Assembly: GCA_036156195.1 (NCBI GenBank)
Contig: JAYZUZ010000020.1
Coordinates: 1 to 64,000, forward strand
Origin: Abyssibacter sp036156195
GTDB taxonomy: Bacteria; Pseudomonadota; Gammaproteobacteria; Nevskiales; OUC007
Direction of reading: 5' to 3'
Length of the DNA stretch: 64,000 bases
The notes under the pieces are model-generated. The model was not told the origin of the DNA. It did not search any database and was given only the letters and a program-made list of their open reading frames with translations. Of this stretch, positions 61,936 to 64,000 are shown piece by piece. How positions within the stretch are numbered: position 1 is the first letter of the stretch; each line of letters opens with the position of its first letter. The position numbers were made by a program, and so were the translations under genes.

Positions 61936-62787
61936 TTGAAGACACCCCGCGGTCTGCAACCACTGCTGGACGACGGCATCATCGATGCCGTGCTGCACCG
62001 CCTGCAGTCGGGCAAGGAAGCCGAGATCTTCGTGGTCCGGCGCGGCGACTCGGTCTGCTGTGCAAAGGTCTACAAGGATGTCGACCGCCGCGGCTTCCGC
62101 CGCCAGGCCGAGTACCAGGAAGGCCGCCGCGCCCGTGGCAGCCGAGATGCGCGGGCGATGAGCCGGCGTAGCAAACGCGGCAGCCAGGTGCAGGAAAGCC
62201 AGTGGAAGAATGCCGAGGTCAATGCCCTCTACCGGCTGGCCGAAGCCGGAGTCCGCGTCCCCGCGCCCATGGGGGTATTCGACGGCGTGCTGCTGATGGA
62301 GCGCATCGTCGACGATGAAGGCATCACCGCCCCGCAGCTCGGCCAGGTCGACATGACCCCGGACCAGGCCCGCAGCTGGCACGCCGCGCTGATCAAGGAC
62401 GTCGTGCGCATGCTCTGCGCCGGCATCATCCACGGCGATTTATCCGAATACAACGTGCTGATCGACGCCAATGGCCCGGTGATTATCGACCTACCGCAGG
62501 CGGTCGACGCAGCCGGCAACAACAATGCCTGTCGCATGCTGACGCGCGACATCAACAACCTGCGAAGCACGCTGGGCCGCTTCGCGCCGGACCTTATGGA
62601 CACCGAATATGCCCGCGAGATCTGGGCACTGTACGAGGCCGGCGACCTGACGCCCGACACCCCGCTAACCGGCCAATTCGCCATCACGGAGCAGGACGCC
62701 GACGTCGACGCCGTGCTGGACCAGATCGACGAAGCTCGCCGGGAGAACGAAGCCCGTCAGCGCGGGCGTGAAGAGGCGGACGACTGA
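61936..62787 (+). CDS. RIO1-family atypical serine kinase
   Basis: A 283-residue bacterial RIO kinase. The ATP-binding lysine is K44 (CCAKVYK). The catalytic loop is HGDLSEYN (D168, N173), and the metal aspartate is D185 in VIIDLPQAVD. The TTG at 61936 starts a frame reading as MKTPRGLQPLLDDGIIDAV, which matches the family's N-terminus; the longer reading from 61852 overlaps the 34-residue peptide. Archaeal and eukaryotic RIO proteins act in ribosome maturation; the bacterial targets are not well known. Confidence 0.92.
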   Translation: MKTPRGLQPLLDDGIIDAVLHRLQSGKEAEIFVVRRGDSVCCAKVYKDVDRRGFRRQAEYQEGRRARGSRDARAMSRRSKRGSQVQESQWKNAEVNALYRLAEAGVRVPAPMGVFDGVLLMERIVDDEGITAPQLGQVDMTPDQARSWHAALIKDVVRMLCAGIIHGDLSEYNVLIDANGPVIIDLPQAVDAAGNNNACRMLTRDINNLRSTLGRFAPDLMDTEYAREIWALYEAGDLTPDTPLTGQFAITEQDADVDAVLDQIDEARRENEARQRGREEADD

Positions 62788-63033
62788 CCAGACGGGTGGT
62801 GCGGGCGAACTTCGCCTGGAGAGTGCACGCGCGTCTGCAGCCGCTTCACGCTACGTTTGCCTCTTCGGCGGCCGACTCGTCGGGTTACCACGCACGAGTG
62901 TCCGGCAGCACTGGAGCATACGCATGGTACCGCCCCGCGGCTCCACTACATTTGCGACGACTCGCTCCGCTTGGCGACCCGCCTTGGCAGTCCGTCATGC
63001 CAAGCGACGGGTCACCCCGGCTCAGTCTATCGA
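62788..63033. other. Gap between RIO kinase and partial hydrolase
   Basis: 246 bp without a gene I can support. Convergent ends of the kinase and the hydrolase meet here. No strong hairpin with a T-run was found by eye. Confidence 0.4.
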
Positions 63034-64000
63034 TCACTCCAGCATGATCGACCGCGCGCTGTCGCCCTGAGGGACGCGGACCTCTCGCGTTCCAGCGTGA
63101 CTGACCAACGTCACCACGGCATCATGCGTCGAGTTGGTCGTGATCTCGATCTTACGCCGCACGTCGATCGACGTTGCATCCAGCCAGACGGTAACACCTG
63201 CGACGCCCGTTAGATCAAGTTGCAAGCCATTGCTACGGCTCGGTAAATAAACCGGGTCTGTCCAGACCAAACCACTCGCAATGTGATGGTCGGGATCGTC
63301 CCGATACTCCTGATATGTGCGCGTGGACGGCGCCGCCTCGCCCGCCGCGAGATCAACCGCATCCACCCTTCCTGTGACGGCCTCAGAAGCCAAAGCAATA
63401 TCCGTCAGCCAGTACGCACGATCATGAGTCAGGTCCCACTGAGGATTCGCGAACTCGGGATCGGCGGTATAGGTGATATGCCAGGGGTAGGTAGGAGACG
63501 GTCCAAAGCTGTCCAGGTACTCCCTTGCAGGCGCCCACTGATCCTCGACGTAATGCCTGACATGTCCGTAGCCAGGAAAGATGCCCTGCTCATGCCGGTA
63601 GCCGCGTTCCAGCATCGCCAAGTGAGTGGTCGACCAGTAGGGCGTGCGATGGTCGGCAACACCCGACCAAAGCAGGAGCGGGACGTGACGATGATTGTCC
63701 AGCAACGACTCGGCAAAGGTCCCTGCAACAATGCAGAATGCACCATTGAACAAACCGGGATGGCGCCCCGAAGTTTTCATCGTGCCCTCCCCACCCGTCG
63801 ATGGACCACCGACCAGTAGTTGGCCAAAATCAACGTTGTAGAGCGTATCGATGTGCGACAGCGCTTCGAAAACATCAAGCTCACCCGCGTTGTTATAGCG
63901 GGTTGCGGACGGCCCACGTGCCAACGGTGCCAGCACCAGTGCATTGCGCTTCTCCCCGAATTCCAGCATGAAATTGGGAACGCTCAACATCTGATTGTGG
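63034..64000 (-). CDS. Partial secreted-type alpha/beta hydrolase, cut by the window edge
   Basis: At least 318 residues are visible; the frame stays open to the window end, so the N-terminus lies outside. VDFGQLLVGGPSTGGEGTMK could hold the nucleophile elbow (GGPSTGG), PLLLWSGVADHRTPYW the catalytic Asp, and FPGYGHVRHYVEDQW the His, fitting a prolyl-oligopeptidase or esterase-type fold. The C-terminal 120 residues look like a beta-sandwich (VYLPSRSNGLQLDLTGVAGV, then IEITTNSTHDAVVTLVSHAG). The substrate is unknown. Confidence 0.7.
   Translation of the reverse strand, partial: HNQMLSVPNFMLEFGEKRNALVLAPLARGPSATRYNNAGELDVFEALSHIDTLYNVDFGQLLVGGPSTGGEGTMKTSGRHPGLFNGAFCIVAGTFAESLLDNHRHVPLLLWSGVADHRTPYWSTTHLAMLERGYRHEQGIFPGYGHVRHYVEDQWAPAREYLDSFGPSPTYPWHITYTADPEFANPQWDLTHDRAYWLTDIALASEAVTGRVDAVDLAAGEAAPSTRTYQEYRDDPDHHIASGLVWTDPVYLPSRSNGLQLDLTGVAGVTVWLDATSIDVRRKIEITTNSTHDAVVTLVSHAGTREVRVPQGDSARSIMLE

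Noticed and set aside
1..64000. tRNA, rRNA, CRISPR, prophage, IS elements, toxin-antitoxin pairs or defence systems
   Set aside because: No T-arm-like motifs outside genes, no regular spaced repeats, and no transposase, integrase, nuclease or toxin-like genes were seen. The tandem CSLREA repeats are a protein-level paralogy.

Overview
The window is GC-rich (by eye 60-65 %) and densely coded, and it reads as a chromosomal segment of a free-living, probably marine or saline-habitat gammaproteobacterium. The support is the order mreBCD-mrdAB-mltB-rlpA-dacC-ybeD-lipB, the mlaC/mlaA pair, rlmJ, a monomeric 1276-residue PurL, and frequent GTG/TTG starts with ATGA, GTGA and TTGA overlaps. The genus cannot be fixed from the sequence. 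I see no rRNA, tRNA, CRISPR, IS element or prophage.

Layout. 0.2-5.3 kb (minus strand): soxR, hslO and the gatC-gatA-(TonB-C lipoprotein)-gatB group. 5.4-15.2 kb (plus): cell-shape and peptidoglycan genes (MreBCD, PBP2, RodA, MltB, RlpA, DacC), then ybeD and lipB. 15.3-16.7 kb: mlaC and mlaA of the lipid-asymmetry system. 16.7-24.8 kb: a GntP-type permease divergent from a valine-degradation operon (mmsA, a membrane protein, a START-like protein, acyl-CoA dehydrogenase, enoyl-CoA hydratase, 3-hydroxyisobutyryl-CoA hydrolase, mmsB). 24.9-28.6 kb: sodC, a small membrane protein, then a three-gene operon of an AS3MT-like ArsM, a radical SAM enzyme and a GT2 glycosyltransferase, a likely organoarsenical (arsenosugar-type) pathway. 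28.7-34.9 kb: an MscS channel and the minus-strand DUF1820-MBL-purL operon. 35.2-37.9 kb: stress-type genes (SDR, GNAT, hemerythrin, two small proteins). 38.1-40.8 kb: a response regulator with a degenerate GGDEF domain, rlmJ, DUF4169, LysE. 40.9-45.2 kb: an RND efflux pair. 45.3-51.2 kb (minus): a TetR-controlled operon with an RND exporter fused to a LolA-like domain, a DUF1302 outer-membrane protein and an alpha/beta hydrolase. 51.8-55.6 kb (minus): a quinone-oxidoreductase-like enzyme and two tandem CSLREA-type lipoproteins divergent from a FabR-like TetR regulator. 56.6-60.2 kb: a large secreted M6 metalloprotease with a GlyGly-CTERM-like tail. 60.7-64 kb: a bile-acid:sodium symporter family protein, a 34-residue basic peptide, a RIO kinase, and a hydrolase cut by the window edge.

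The most interesting parts are (i) the ArsM-radical SAM-GT2 operon, (ii) the RND/LolA-like fusion, whose TetR gene and RND gene carry the same 17-bp operator-like sequence, and (iii) the twin 16-bp dyads embedded in a strong promoter between the CSLREA lipoproteins and the FabR-like regulator. All functional statements come from reading motifs and comparing them with remembered families; no database search was run.
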